Shown: one piece after another, positions 47,901 to 57,828 of the stretch
Layout: every line of letters starts with the position of its first letter
Numbering within the stretch: position 1 is the first letter of the stretch
Assembly (NCBI GenBank): GCA_012728655.1
Contig: JAAYEQ010000012.1
Location: forward strand, 1-64,000
Length of the DNA stretch: 64,000 nt
Origin: Syntrophomonadaceae bacterium
Lineage (GTDB): Bacteria; Bacillota; Syntrophomonadia; Syntrophomonadales; DTU052
Direction: 5' to 3'
Position numbers and translations under genes: made by a program
Notes under the pieces: model-generated
Database searches by the model: none
What the model saw: only the letters and a program-made list of their open reading frames with translations
Told to the model about the DNA's origin: nothing

Positions 47901-49409
47901 CTATGACGAGAACTGGTAGACGCGTTCCCGGTCCTTGCGGAAATCCTGGTTGAGATAGATGCGGAATTGATCCAGCAGGCTGGCGGCTTCGGCACGGGTC
48001 ACAATGTCCAACGGACGGAACAAGCGGTTTCCGCCCACCAGATCTCCCTTAATCAAACCATAGTAAGTGGCAACATAGACTGCGTCCTTGGCCCATAGGG
48101 GTATCTGCGCATCATCGTAATACCCGGTGGTGTAATAGGGGGTCGGTGCCAAATTCTCCAGTCCCATGGCCTTCACCAGGATGGATATGGCTTCAGCACG
48201 GGTCAGATTTGAGTTGGGCAGGAAGACGGCCCCGTTGCCCTGAACAAGTCCTTTCCGGTAAGCAGCCTGTATGTACTTAAAATATGGATGCTCCCTGTCA
48301 ACGTCCAGGAAATAAGGTTCCTCAACCGGTGTTTTCTTTCCTCGGGCCGTGGTGGCGGGTTCCGCTTCATCCACCGCCTCGCCAACCACCATCATGGCCT
48401 TGATAAACTCGCCGCGCCTGATGGCCACGCCGGGTTGGAAGTAGTCTCCTTGAACATCGAAAGCGCCCAGACCGCAGAGAGCCTCGATAGCCTGCCGTGC
48501 CCAATGCCCGCGGAGGTCTTTGCACTCTTTTACAAAGAGCCGCTTAACCTCCGGCGGCGAGGTGAAAGCCAGGGTTTCTTCCCCCCGGTTCCGGACTCCG
48601 TCCATTATGCCATCATCAGTTACTGTGGGCAGGTCATAGATAATCTTCAGGGTCTGGTCCTCCCGCTTGTTCTCCACAAATCCTCCCGCAAAACTGATGA
48701 GTTCAGGACTGCTCTCGCTATAATAGAGGGTTCGCGAAAGGGAACGGTTCATCACCGCCCGCAGCGATCCCTGCCAGCGGGAAACAGCCGGGGAATCGTC
48801 ATCATCGGAGACGATCTCCCCCTGCAGAGATACCTGGACCGTCCTGGTCTCGCCCTCTCCCCAGGCATTGCGGTAACCGTCGGATTCACCGCTGATCTCT
48901 ACAGTTACTCTGCCTTCACCGCGTCCTACCTCATAAGACTTCTTTATATACCAGTTGCCAACGAGATAGTCGATGACCGCCTGGCGATCGACAACCCTGG
49001 AACCATTAAAGAAAACCGAGTCTTTTACCAGTTTGTACTGTTTACCGCCTATATTGATGGTTTCAGTCAGGCTGTCCAGGGTGGTGACATGCACCTCCTG
49101 GTTGTTTCTCTTTTCAATACTGGTGGTTAGTTTGATGGTCCGGCTCAGTTTATCTTTGCTGCCGTTTAAGCCTTCCAGCTTGTAGGTAAGGGTTGTCTGC
49201 TCGGTATTATCCCGGGTGCGGGTTGTTTCTTTTACGGTTCCCCTGAATACCGTCGGTTTGCCGGAAACAAACACGATCTCCTGGTATTCCTTGTTATCAG
49301 TCAATCCCAGATCATACCCGGTAAACCCCAATACCGGGGGACATGGAGACAGCAAGAAGCAAACCGTCGCGATCACAAAAACCGCCGCTATGATACCCGT
49401 TCTCTTCAT
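47901..49409 (-). CDS. Secreted protein with C-terminal SLH domains
   Basis: From the ATG at 49409 (GAGGG upstream) about 502 residues: a signal peptide (to about 33, with CPPVLG), an uncharacterised beta-rich region (to about 290), and three SLH domains at the C-terminus (roughly 295-350, 365-415, 425-480, with DLRGHWARQAIEALCGLGAF, YFKYIQAAYRKGLVQGNGAVF and LWAKDAVYVATYYGLIKGD). SLH domains bind pyruvylated wall polymer made by CsaB (7242-8342). It is coupled to the preceding SLH gene (10-base gap). Confidence 0.85.
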   Translation of the reverse strand: MKRTGIIAAVFVIATVCFLLSPCPPVLGFTGYDLGLTDNKEYQEIVFVSGKPTVFRGTVKETTRTRDNTEQTTLTYKLEGLNGSKDKLSRTIKLTTSIEKRNNQEVHVTTLDSLTETINIGGKQYKLVKDSVFFNGSRVVDRQAVIDYLVGNWYIKKSYEVGRGEGRVTVEISGESDGYRNAWGEGETRTVQVSLQGEIVSDDDDSPAVSRWQGSLRAVMNRSLSRTLYYSESSPELISFAGGFVENKREDQTLKIIYDLPTVTDDGIMDGVRNRGEETLAFTSPPEVKRLFVKECKDLRGHWARQAIEALCGLGAFDVQGDYFQPGVAIRRGEFIKAMMVVGEAVDEAEPATTARGKKTPVEEPYFLDVDREHPYFKYIQAAYRKGLVQGNGAVFLPNSNLTRAEAISILVKAMGLENLAPTPYYTTGYYDDAQIPLWAKDAVYVATYYGLIKGDLVGGNRLFRPLDIVTRAEAASLLDQFRIYLNQDFRKDRERVYQFSS

Positions 49410-49419
49410 GACCGATCCC

Positions 49420-51903
49420 TCACTCAACCAGTATCAGAGTAGCATACACATCGGTTCCATCACCAACGGAAGCACGCAAGAGGTAAACCGGATCCCCGAC
49501 TCTCAGCGCCGAAGGATCTTTTCCTTCACCGTTCCTGGCTGCCACCGCATACTTCAGCTTAAGCGTCAAATCACCGGTTTGCATCTGCCAGGATTCGGTA
49601 TACGACGACCAGTTGCTGTAGCTGCCGATCGATACTTCTTCGCTGCTGACCGCGGTGACGGTTCCCCGGCTGATAACCTCCGAGCGGAATTCCATGTCAT
49701 CCAGGATTATCACCGCCAGGGCTTTATCCCCTTCGGCGATCACATAAACGTCGAGGTCCTCCAGTTCCTCATCCCGGTTATAGAAGTTGTAGTCACCAAA
49801 CCTTTCCACTACATCCCCGTCGGTATACAGGAACGTGGTCTGGTAATCGTAGTAGAACTGGGTGTAACTATAACCACCCCGCCACTTGTGGTCCTCCATC
49901 CTGCTGGTCGAACCGATTTCGAAGCGGCTGCGGTCCATAATTGCTCTGATATATCCCCGGTATAGTGTGTACCTGGACTCGCTCTCGGGGGTGTTTACCA
50001 TGATCAGCCGGGCTCGAATCGAGTTGTCGCTCTCGCGCTCGGCGAATATCACCACATCATCCCCGGAATTGATGGCATCGCCGTCAATCAAGCGATTATC
50101 CTTGATGACAATGGTTCCGCTGTCATAGTAGATGCGGTCCGGCTCGTACTTGACGGCCAGGCTGTTTAAGGTGCCGTTAATCTCCTGTACCTTGCCGGTC
50201 ACCTTCCGCGCCGTGCTCTCGCGCACCACCAGCTTCACCACCCTCTCCTGATCACCGCGGCGGGCGGTTACGAAGTAAGCATAATTGCCGCGGTATTTTT
50301 CCAGTTCGAGGAGACTCAGTTTTCTGCTGCCGCTGTAGGCTTCAATATCGCTGGCGGCCGACAGTACCAGGCTGTCGCCCTGGAAGGCCATATCTCCGGC
50401 TTGATAAATGGCCACATTGTCAAACCTGATTTGTCCAAAAACGCTGTTTATATCATACATCCGGGCCAGGTAGACCTTGTACCCGGCGTCGTCCCTTCTC
50501 ACATCCACCCGCACAATTCTGCGATTGCTGTCCAGGGTAAGCTTGACATAATCCCCGGTCTTCAAGTCGTAATAATCGGCCGACAGACCGTTTACGTAGT
50601 AGCGGGTACTGCTGGTAAGCGTATAGGTATAAGGCCGTCCGTTATCATCTCTGATGCTGAGTTCATCATAACTCTTGCGGAACAGGTAGCCGTAAGCGGA
50701 ATTGACATCCCGCGGCAGAGCCCCGGAGGAGGCGTAATTGACGGTACTCTTGATTTCCGAAACCTGGGTTCCACTCAAAAAGAGCGAAACCTGCTGCCCT
50801 GCCACCAGGTCAGTCAGGTTGGCAGGATATCCGCTTAAGGTTACCCGGCACAGAGGACTCAAGGGGTAGATATAGGTCTTGCCGTCCCAACCGGTAAGAT
50901 AAAGTCGGTTGCGGGTAATATCCAAATAATCAAGGACCCCTTCCAGAACCGCCTGGGCTCCGTAAGCCGCTTCCACCAGAAGAATCTCATTTTGCGGTCC
51001 GACCAGGACCTTTACGCTGTCACCGGTGTTGAGTAATCCGCTCCTGCCCAGATTATTGTTCTTATAAACCAGGAAGTCCCGCTCGGAATCGACTACCATA
51101 AAGAAGCTCTGTCCGTCGTCCTGGACCACCTGGTAATAATTGCGCTCCACGCTGGGACCGGTTAAAAAACTGGAATTGCCTATGGTTCCCTGCAGGGTCT
51201 TGTAACCCCTGGTGGTCAGGTATACCTGACAGGCCTTGTCCAAAACTGCAGCCAATTCGGCCCGGGTAATTGCTTTCTGGGGATTGAAGCGGTTCCCGGT
51301 TCCGGTCATTATCTTGGCCGCGATAATGGCTTCACAGTAAGGCAAGCGGGCTTTGGAAAAGGATTGCCAGTCGTCAAACTGGTAAATCGCTTGCTGGGCC
51401 TGGCCATAGACCGGAAGATAGTTCAAGATCCGCGCCATCCAGTATGCGGTTTCCTCCCGGGTAGCCGCGCCCCGCCAATTGGTGTTCCGGCGTTCCTCCT
51501 CGGTGATTATACCCATGGACTGGGCCAGGGTGACATAGTTGGCCCCCCAGTAATTAAGGTGTGCCGTTTCCTGGTCCGGGTCGACATTGATTCTCTGAGC
51601 CTGTCCTTCCAGACCGGCCAGGCGGATCAGCATTCCCAGGACATCCTCTCTGCTGGCGGTGCTGTTCGGACGGAATTTGCCGCCTTCTCCGCGCACAATC
51701 CCCAGAGCGGTTACCCGGTAAATGGAGGCCTGGGCCCAGTGACCGGAAACATCCTGGTAAGAAGCGTTCTTCAACAACGAATCCCAGTAGGATACCCCGG
51801 AGTAGGTCTCCGCTCCCAGCGCAACCGGTAACCCCCCGGTGAACAGAAACGTCAGTGTCAGCAAAACGGCCAGTGATCGAGCCAGGGTTCTCTTTTTTCT
51901 CAT
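49420..51903 (-). CDS. Large secreted protein with N-terminal SLH domains
   Basis: From the ATG at 51903 (AGGTGA upstream) 827 residues: a signal peptide (to about 31, ending VALGAE), three SLH domains (about 46-94, 108-164, 178-228, with SGHWAQASIYRVTALGIV, LNYWGANYVTLAQSMGII and RLPYCEAIIAAKIMTGTGNRF), then about 590 residues of repetitive beta-type sequence without a recognised domain. It is the middle gene of the operon: 6-base gap from the TIG gene stop frame and 10 bases to the next SLH gene. Probably an S-layer or S-layer-associated protein. Confidence 0.83.
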   Translation of the reverse strand: MRKKRTLARSLAVLLTLTFLFTGGLPVALGAETYSGVSYWDSLLKNASYQDVSGHWAQASIYRVTALGIVRGEGGKFRPNSTASREDVLGMLIRLAGLEGQAQRINVDPDQETAHLNYWGANYVTLAQSMGIITEEERRNTNWRGAATREETAYWMARILNYLPVYGQAQQAIYQFDDWQSFSKARLPYCEAIIAAKIMTGTGNRFNPQKAITRAELAAVLDKACQVYLTTRGYKTLQGTIGNSSFLTGPSVERNYYQVVQDDGQSFFMVVDSERDFLVYKNNNLGRSGLLNTGDSVKVLVGPQNEILLVEAAYGAQAVLEGVLDYLDITRNRLYLTGWDGKTYIYPLSPLCRVTLSGYPANLTDLVAGQQVSLFLSGTQVSEIKSTVNYASSGALPRDVNSAYGYLFRKSYDELSIRDDNGRPYTYTLTSSTRYYVNGLSADYYDLKTGDYVKLTLDSNRRIVRVDVRRDDAGYKVYLARMYDINSVFGQIRFDNVAIYQAGDMAFQGDSLVLSAASDIEAYSGSRKLSLLELEKYRGNYAYFVTARRGDQERVVKLVVRESTARKVTGKVQEINGTLNSLAVKYEPDRIYYDSGTIVIKDNRLIDGDAINSGDDVVIFAERESDNSIRARLIMVNTPESESRYTLYRGYIRAIMDRSRFEIGSTSRMEDHKWRGGYSYTQFYYDYQTTFLYTDGDVVERFGDYNFYNRDEELEDLDVYVIAEGDKALAVIILDDMEFRSEVISRGTVTAVSSEEVSIGSYSNWSSYTESWQMQTGDLTLKLKYAVAARNGEGKDPSALRVGDPVYLLRASVGDGTDVYATLILVE

Positions 51904-51915
51904 CTTCAATCACCT

Positions 51916-54900
51916 TCACCTGCAGATTATATAGGTGCCGGGACGGCCGACTCTCGCCGTCACCTGACCGGTAGAGTTAACCAAAGCAGTCACATCGCTC
52001 CATCTGCGGCTGTAACTATCGTAACCATAGGCCCGCAGCGAGGTCAACAACGGCGTCTGTTGATATTTGGAATAGGTTATATTCATGTCGCCGGCAAAAA
52101 GGTTCATCTCAGCCATCCTAAAGGGCGACTCCATGGAAGCCATTACGGTAAACCCGCCTGCGATCCGATATCCCGGTAGGTTAAGGGCCAACGCTTCCAG
52201 ATAAGAAGCCGGAGCGGGAGTCAGGCGCACGATTACATAAAAATCTGCATTGTAGCGACGGAACTCCTGGTATTCCATGGTGTACAGAGCCTTCACCGGC
52301 AATGCTATGCGGAAATAGTTGCCGGCTACCTGGATGGTGGTGACCGAGTTCTTGTCAATCCCTTCACTGGGAATATGCAGTTCTACCACTTCCGCACTGC
52401 GCTGGTTGGCATCCAGATATACCTCATAGGTGGGGTAGTGCCAGAATGCCAAATCCCGTCCGACGATGATTTTCAGAACCCCGTCAGCCAATTCCATCTG
52501 AGTATTCACCGTATCCACCGACGCCGTAGGCGGACGATTGGTAATGTCCGATGACGACACATATATGGGATTGGATTTGCAAGGGGTAAACTGGGAAGCC
52601 CCATCGCGGTTGATGGTGCGCAGCCAGAAGTAATAACTCCTACCCGCTTCAATATCCTCAAACATGTATTCGGTCCCGTCAGTCGAGCCCAGGTATTCGG
52701 CGGATTCCGGATCGGAAGAGTGCCCCACATATATCTCGTAACGGCTGGGAACCGAGGAAGCCGTCCAATAAAGCTTGATGGCCCTTCTGTTCCATATCCG
52801 TCCGTCAAAATCGGTGGGAACCGGCGCCACCGTTTCTTCATAGGTAAAACCGTTTTCCAGGATGGCCTCCGAATAATCCGGCGCCGGATTGCGCACCGCT
52901 ACGTCCACACTGCCTTTGGGATGCGGCGGGGTAACCACTGTCAACCGCGTAGGACCCTCATATGTAACCGCAGCCGCCTTGGCGGTCCCAAAGAAGACCT
53001 CGCAGCCATTGCGGAAATTCTCTCCGGTGATCACCACTTTTGTTCCTCCGAGGGTTGTTCCCCGGTCGGGGCTGATTCCCAGGATAACCGGTTCCCCTTC
53101 CACCCGCAGGTAGGTAAACCCGTTGCGCAGGAAGGCGCTGCCGTAATCGGTCAGATTGATCACCTGGACGTCGACCGTACGCCGGTCCTCCATCGTCGCC
53201 AGGGTTATTCCCGGGGTCCGTACCACCAGCCGGGTTTCAGATTTTTCGAGTATCGCAGCCATCTGGCCGCCAAAGTAGACTTCAACCCGGTCGGCAAAAC
53301 CGGTTCCGGTTATGGTGACGTTGGTGCCGCCTTTGTAACTGCCCTGCGCCGGCTCCACGCTGCTAATCACCGGTTGAACAACCGGAGACACATACTCGAT
53401 GGTGTACTCCGCCTGCCCGCCATCCGGGTTCACTATGCGCAGGATGCGGAACCCGGTTCTCTCCGCAGGGGGCATTATAATCCTGATCTGGGAGTCGCTC
53501 AGCACCTCGATGTTATCGTAGATTACCCCGTCCATAGTGGTCTGTCCGGCCAGCGACTTGAAGAAAGCTCCCTGCCAGTCGCTCAGCAGCACATCCGTTC
53601 CGGGGATGGTAATCATTCGGTCCGGATTATTGGGGTCAGGTTCCGTCCTCGGTTTTATGAACTGGCTCCCTACTATTAATCCCCAACTGCTTTGATGCCG
53701 GGAGAACTTGTCCGGAATAACCCGGTCAATCTTGGGGGCCGAAGCGATATAAGTAAAAGCTCCTATCTTGGTGTAGGTCCCGGTATCGGGGTTGGTAATG
53801 GTAACATCTACCTTCCCGCCTCCGGGATAGGCCGGGGTGATAACCCGGAGCTGGCGACCCTGGGTCCTGGTTATGGTATCGTCCTTAATTATGGTGGCCT
53901 GGTAACCGCCGAAGGTGACGGTTGGCCAGGCAATAATGTTGTTTTCACTATCCCGCTTTACCTGAAAGTCGCTGCCCGTAATAAGCACTTCCGTGTTCCC
54001 GGTGGAAGGCCCCTGGGCCGGCTGCACGCTGGTTATCACCGGTTTGCTGGAGGGCATCACATAGGTAAACGCCCCCTCGGCAATAGCCGTACCTCCGTCC
54101 GGGTTGACCACCATCACGTCCACCGGACCCGGTTCCAATCCCGGCGCCAATGGAGGAGTTTTGGCCCGTATGAGGCAGCGTGTCCAAACTCCGATCACCG
54201 GGTCGTACTCTATCAGTTCCACCTGAACCCCGGTGGCCGGCCGTCCTCCGATGTACAGCTCCAGCCCTTCCTTGTGAAAATCGTAACCCTCGACAAAGAT
54301 GTCCACGCCGCCGTGTACCGATCCCTCGGCGGGGCGGATGGCAATACCATCTCCGTCGATGTCCTGGATCCGGGGACGGCTGGCGGGAATCTGCAGTTCA
54401 AACTTTTGAGCGGCTGTTGCGGTACCGGTATCAGGGTTCCTGACTTTTATCTCATACAGCCCGGGAGGCAGGGGGTTACCCGCCGCGTCATTGGCCGGCA
54501 CCGGGAAGGTGATGATCTCGCTGTTGATCACCTTTACCCCGTGCTGCGCCTGGGTAAGAACCTGGTCCCCGAAGATCACCTGGGTCCCGGAGTCAATGAA
54601 GAAGTACTTTCCGAAAATGGTGACCAGGGTACCGCTTTGCCCGTGTTTGGGGAAGAAATCGGTTATCTCAGGGAGGGTCAATACCCGGTGGTACATAAAC
54701 CCCTGGGGTATTACATCCATACGGATGCCTTCCGGCGATATATTCAAAACCTCCACCGGGGTCCACACATCCACGCGGGTGCCCGGGGGGGTGATTATGG
54801 TCAGCTTGCGATTGCCGTCGGATATGGCTTTAATAGTTGCCACCGCACCATCTATGGTCACGATGACTCCGTAGCCGGTGGCCGGGTCATAGACCTGCGG

Positions 54901-57567
54901 CAGGAAACTGTTGTTGGTGACGGTGATTACGGCTTCTTCGCCTCCCTCAATATCGCCTTCATTGGGCTGTATGGCGATTTGGGCCGGGGTACCGGTGGCG
55001 TTCCGGTACTGGAATCCTTCCGGCAAGGAGGTCCACCCCTTGTCGATATTGATCACATAGACATCCTTCCTCCCGGCAACGTCCCCTTCCGGCACCTCAA
55101 AGATTATTTTTACCCCTTCCGGTTGGGTGCTGTGTGAACCCAGCTCGTTGCCGTCAGCTCCGATCACCCGATAGTCGGGATCAACAACCAGCTCCAGGGT
55201 CAGGTCACTCCCGAATACTGTCTGCCTAAAATCGTCATCGTTCAGCAGTTCAAGCACGTTCAAACGGTTTTCCTCACTGCATATGACTTTATTGCCGATC
55301 ACCACCGCCGAGCCGAACATAAACTGCTGACCGGTCACGGTAACGTGGTTGCCGCCGGTAAGCGGTGCCAGGTTGGGGGTAACTGCCGATATCACCGGGC
55401 TGCTGACATAGGTATACTTGGCAGTGTCGAATTTGCCGTCGGTGTTCCTTACCACCACATCGACTTCGCCCCGTTCCGGCGTGGTCGGGGTCGCAACCCT
55501 CAGGGTTATTAAAATCCCCTGCTGGGAGGCTTTCCTCTCAATGGCTAGGATGGTGGCCCGCCGTCCCCCGAAGGTTACTTCAACCCCTTCGTAAAAGTGG
55601 TAACCCTGAATAAGCACCTCCTGGGAGCGGAGGTTCGGACCCCAGTTCGGGGTAATAGACTCTATCACCGGTGCCGGATAAACGCGGGTTATGGTGAGGG
55701 CGTCGGGCAGGGTGTCAACCTCCTGCAGCGGGAAATACTCCTCGTCGACACAGGGTTTCCACTCGCCATTATCCTTATAATAGGTGCTCTCACTGATGTT
55801 GACTTCCACATTGACCTTTTCACTGATCTTGTCTCCCAGGGGATAAAACCCGGTTTTCGCCTTGATAGTCTGCATGTTTCCATCCGTTGTCACGGCCTCA
55901 ATGGCAGCGGGCACTCCCCCTGTTGTCACCTGGATTATCCTCTCAATACGAAAGTCCTTGCCGTTGTAGTAGCCGGGTATCTCTTCTATGACCTTAAGGC
56001 TTTTAACTCCGGGTGTACTCAGGCTTATGATATAATTACCATCTTGATCGAATTCGATTTCCCCCTCATCTCCGTTTGGCAGTTCATACTTTTTGGCGGA
56101 GTCCTCCTCCCGGAAATAGATGAAGTACTGGCCTTGAAGATAGATGTCAGTGGGCTGGTCAAACGGTACCTCATTCGGGAAAACTGACTGCAGGTATAGG
56201 TACTTGCCGGCGGTGGAGTAAAAGTACAGATTCGGTTTCTGGTCATACACGATTTCCGGCTGTCTGGCGTCCACGATCTTGACGATTGCGGCTCCCTGCA
56301 GCTTCTGATAGGAAGCAGGAACTATTACCCTGAAGGCGGTTTTGCCTTCGGGCAGGTAGGCCGGGGGCTCGATGGTCTCGCAGCTGGTGGCCACGGTGGT
56401 ATGTCCCCCGATCTCAAAGGCGACCGTCATGGTCTGGTCAAATTTTTCCCCCACCACGATTACCTCGTTGCCGCCATCCGGCGGTCCATAATTGGGCAAG
56501 ACCTGTTCGACGACAATTCCGGTTGGTAAAACTTTAACCGTGAGCGCATTTTTATAGATCGCCACTCCCCGACGGACCAGTTTGCCGCCGGCATTGTCCC
56601 AAACCTCGATCTTCAGGTCCCGGTTTCCGGGCTGGGGGTTGGGGACCCTGACTTTAATGTAATCGGAGTGATCGTCGGACCTCACCGTAATCTTCTCTGC
56701 CTCAACCCCGCCTATGTAAACCCGGGTGTTGGTCGCTTCGTCGTTATTAAAGAAATTGGCCCCGCTCAATTCCAGGGCAGCCCCTACATATATGGGGTTT
56801 GGATTGGGATAAAAGGTGGTCACATAGGGACCGGGCACATTGTAATAGATGGACTCGCTCCACGGACTTGAATTATTTCCTATGTTCTCGACCTTAACCT
56901 CGACGTCCTTGCCTCGCAGTACATTGGTTACCTCGATATAGATTCCGCCATCGGCAGCATCCTTGTACACTGGACCGACTGCATCCGAGAAATTGCCGAA
57001 CTTTATCGCAGAGCCATCCTCGCTGCCTTTTTCTTTCAGGTAAACCTTGTCCACCCAATCAAGATACCCGCCTTCAATCTTGAGGTATGTCTTCTTATCC
57101 GCTTCGTCCTGTGACGGATTACCGTTGGCATCGTATTTCTCCACTGTGGTGAACGGGTAACTGTGGGTAATGGTCGGAGTTCCCATATATTTGAACGGGT
57201 TTAGCCAACTTTTGGAGGAACCGCCGCTGTTGCTCACCACCAGGCTGTCCACCTGCTTGATCCCGGTAGCATCGACTGGTTGGGCCGGCACCTTGACGAT
57301 GAGCAGGTTCTGAGTAGCCAGTTTTATTTCACTGCCCTCATGATCCGGGATAATGATTATTTGCGAACCAATCTGCAGGATGACCTTTAAAGCCGTGGGA
57401 TCCGTCCCCAACAGATCGTCCCCTTGGATCATTATCTGCCCGCCCTCGGCGGGAACGATGGATGGGCTTACTCCCGTTATTACCGGCCCCGCTGCCTGAG
57501 CCGGCGGGCAGGGAAACAGGGTGATAAGCATCACAGCCAGCAGCACAAACGATAGGTGTCGTCGCAT
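51916..57567 (-). CDS. Giant secreted protein with about a dozen IPT/TIG domains and one fibronectin type III domain
   Basis: The 1,883 residues begin with a signal peptide (about 1-25, ending AQA). At least eleven TIG-type immunoglobulin repeats follow, recognisable by I..V.P..G...GG..V.I.G..F: for example ITGVSPSIVPAEGG (28-41), VEQVLPNYGPPDGG (near 345), IESITPNWGPN (near 640), ISAVTPNLAPLTGG (near 726), ITSVQPAQGPSTG, ISSVEPAQGSYKGG and ILGISPDRGTTLGG. A fibronectin type III domain lies near 1579-1665 and a distinct C-terminal domain near 1680-1883. There is no LPXTG or SLH motif. GAGGG precedes the ATG. Adhesion or surface-fibre role is likely. Confidence 0.85.
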   Translation of the reverse strand: MRRHLSFVLLAVMLITLFPCPPAQAAGPVITGVSPSIVPAEGGQIMIQGDDLLGTDPTALKVILQIGSQIIIIPDHEGSEIKLATQNLLIVKVPAQPVDATGIKQVDSLVVSNSGGSSKSWLNPFKYMGTPTITHSYPFTTVEKYDANGNPSQDEADKKTYLKIEGGYLDWVDKVYLKEKGSEDGSAIKFGNFSDAVGPVYKDAADGGIYIEVTNVLRGKDVEVKVENIGNNSSPWSESIYYNVPGPYVTTFYPNPNPIYVGAALELSGANFFNNDEATNTRVYIGGVEAEKITVRSDDHSDYIKVRVPNPQPGNRDLKIEVWDNAGGKLVRRGVAIYKNALTVKVLPTGIVVEQVLPNYGPPDGGNEVIVVGEKFDQTMTVAFEIGGHTTVATSCETIEPPAYLPEGKTAFRVIVPASYQKLQGAAIVKIVDARQPEIVYDQKPNLYFYSTAGKYLYLQSVFPNEVPFDQPTDIYLQGQYFIYFREEDSAKKYELPNGDEGEIEFDQDGNYIISLSTPGVKSLKVIEEIPGYYNGKDFRIERIIQVTTGGVPAAIEAVTTDGNMQTIKAKTGFYPLGDKISEKVNVEVNISESTYYKDNGEWKPCVDEEYFPLQEVDTLPDALTITRVYPAPVIESITPNWGPNLRSQEVLIQGYHFYEGVEVTFGGRRATILAIERKASQQGILITLRVATPTTPERGEVDVVVRNTDGKFDTAKYTYVSSPVISAVTPNLAPLTGGNHVTVTGQQFMFGSAVVIGNKVICSEENRLNVLELLNDDDFRQTVFGSDLTLELVVDPDYRVIGADGNELGSHSTQPEGVKIIFEVPEGDVAGRKDVYVINIDKGWTSLPEGFQYRNATGTPAQIAIQPNEGDIEGGEEAVITVTNNSFLPQVYDPATGYGVIVTIDGAVATIKAISDGNRKLTIITPPGTRVDVWTPVEVLNISPEGIRMDVIPQGFMYHRVLTLPEITDFFPKHGQSGTLVTIFGKYFFIDSGTQVIFGDQVLTQAQHGVKVINSEIITFPVPANDAAGNPLPPGLYEIKVRNPDTGTATAAQKFELQIPASRPRIQDIDGDGIAIRPAEGSVHGGVDIFVEGYDFHKEGLELYIGGRPATGVQVELIEYDPVIGVWTRCLIRAKTPPLAPGLEPGPVDVMVVNPDGGTAIAEGAFTYVMPSSKPVITSVQPAQGPSTGNTEVLITGSDFQVKRDSENNIIAWPTVTFGGYQATIIKDDTITRTQGRQLRVITPAYPGGGKVDVTITNPDTGTYTKIGAFTYIASAPKIDRVIPDKFSRHQSSWGLIVGSQFIKPRTEPDPNNPDRMITIPGTDVLLSDWQGAFFKSLAGQTTMDGVIYDNIEVLSDSQIRIIMPPAERTGFRILRIVNPDGGQAEYTIEYVSPVVQPVISSVEPAQGSYKGGTNVTITGTGFADRVEVYFGGQMAAILEKSETRLVVRTPGITLATMEDRRTVDVQVINLTDYGSAFLRNGFTYLRVEGEPVILGISPDRGTTLGGTKVVITGENFRNGCEVFFGTAKAAAVTYEGPTRLTVVTPPHPKGSVDVAVRNPAPDYSEAILENGFTYEETVAPVPTDFDGRIWNRRAIKLYWTASSVPSRYEIYVGHSSDPESAEYLGSTDGTEYMFEDIEAGRSYYFWLRTINRDGASQFTPCKSNPIYVSSSDITNRPPTASVDTVNTQMELADGVLKIIVGRDLAFWHYPTYEVYLDANQRSAEVVELHIPSEGIDKNSVTTIQVAGNYFRIALPVKALYTMEYQEFRRYNADFYVIVRLTPAPASYLEALALNLPGYRIAGGFTVMASMESPFRMAEMNLFAGDMNITYSKYQQTPLLTSLRAYGYDSYSRRWSDVTALVNSTGQVTARVGRPGTYIICR

Positions 57568-57828
57568 ACTCGGGCAGCCCTCCCCAAATAAATGTCAACA
57601 GGATATCAAGAGATGTATCGAGAACTTGGCGGGTGAAGTTTAGCTCCCAACCAAATTCATTACCGGCATTTCCCCATTTCCTTGAGCTTCTCCTCTTTTT
57701 TTCTTCTCATTTCAGCTATTTCAATTAATTAAAGGTCTTTTGCCTCAAACTGGCAGCCGGTGCTGAAATCCATTCTCAATCGGGTATAATTTTTAAAAAA
57801 TCCAGCCCAGTTATCAGGGAGGATCTCC
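57568..57828. promoter_or_regulatory. Divergent region between the TIG operon and the aldo/keto reductase gene
   Basis: A perfect -10 TATAAT (57784-57789, in gggtataat) serves the plus-strand reductase gene, 40 bases upstream, with a weak -35. On the minus side TTGACA occurs at 57593-57598 but too close to the TIG gene start to be its -35. No gene seen. Confidence 0.45.

Noticed and set aside
53692..55137. A 481-codon open frame on the plus strand inside the TIG gene, and similar long antisense frames (for example 46608-47825 and 16134-17267)
   Set aside because: They mirror the strongly biased codon use of the real minus-strand genes, have no ribosome sites or family motifs, and lie wholly within well-supported genes.
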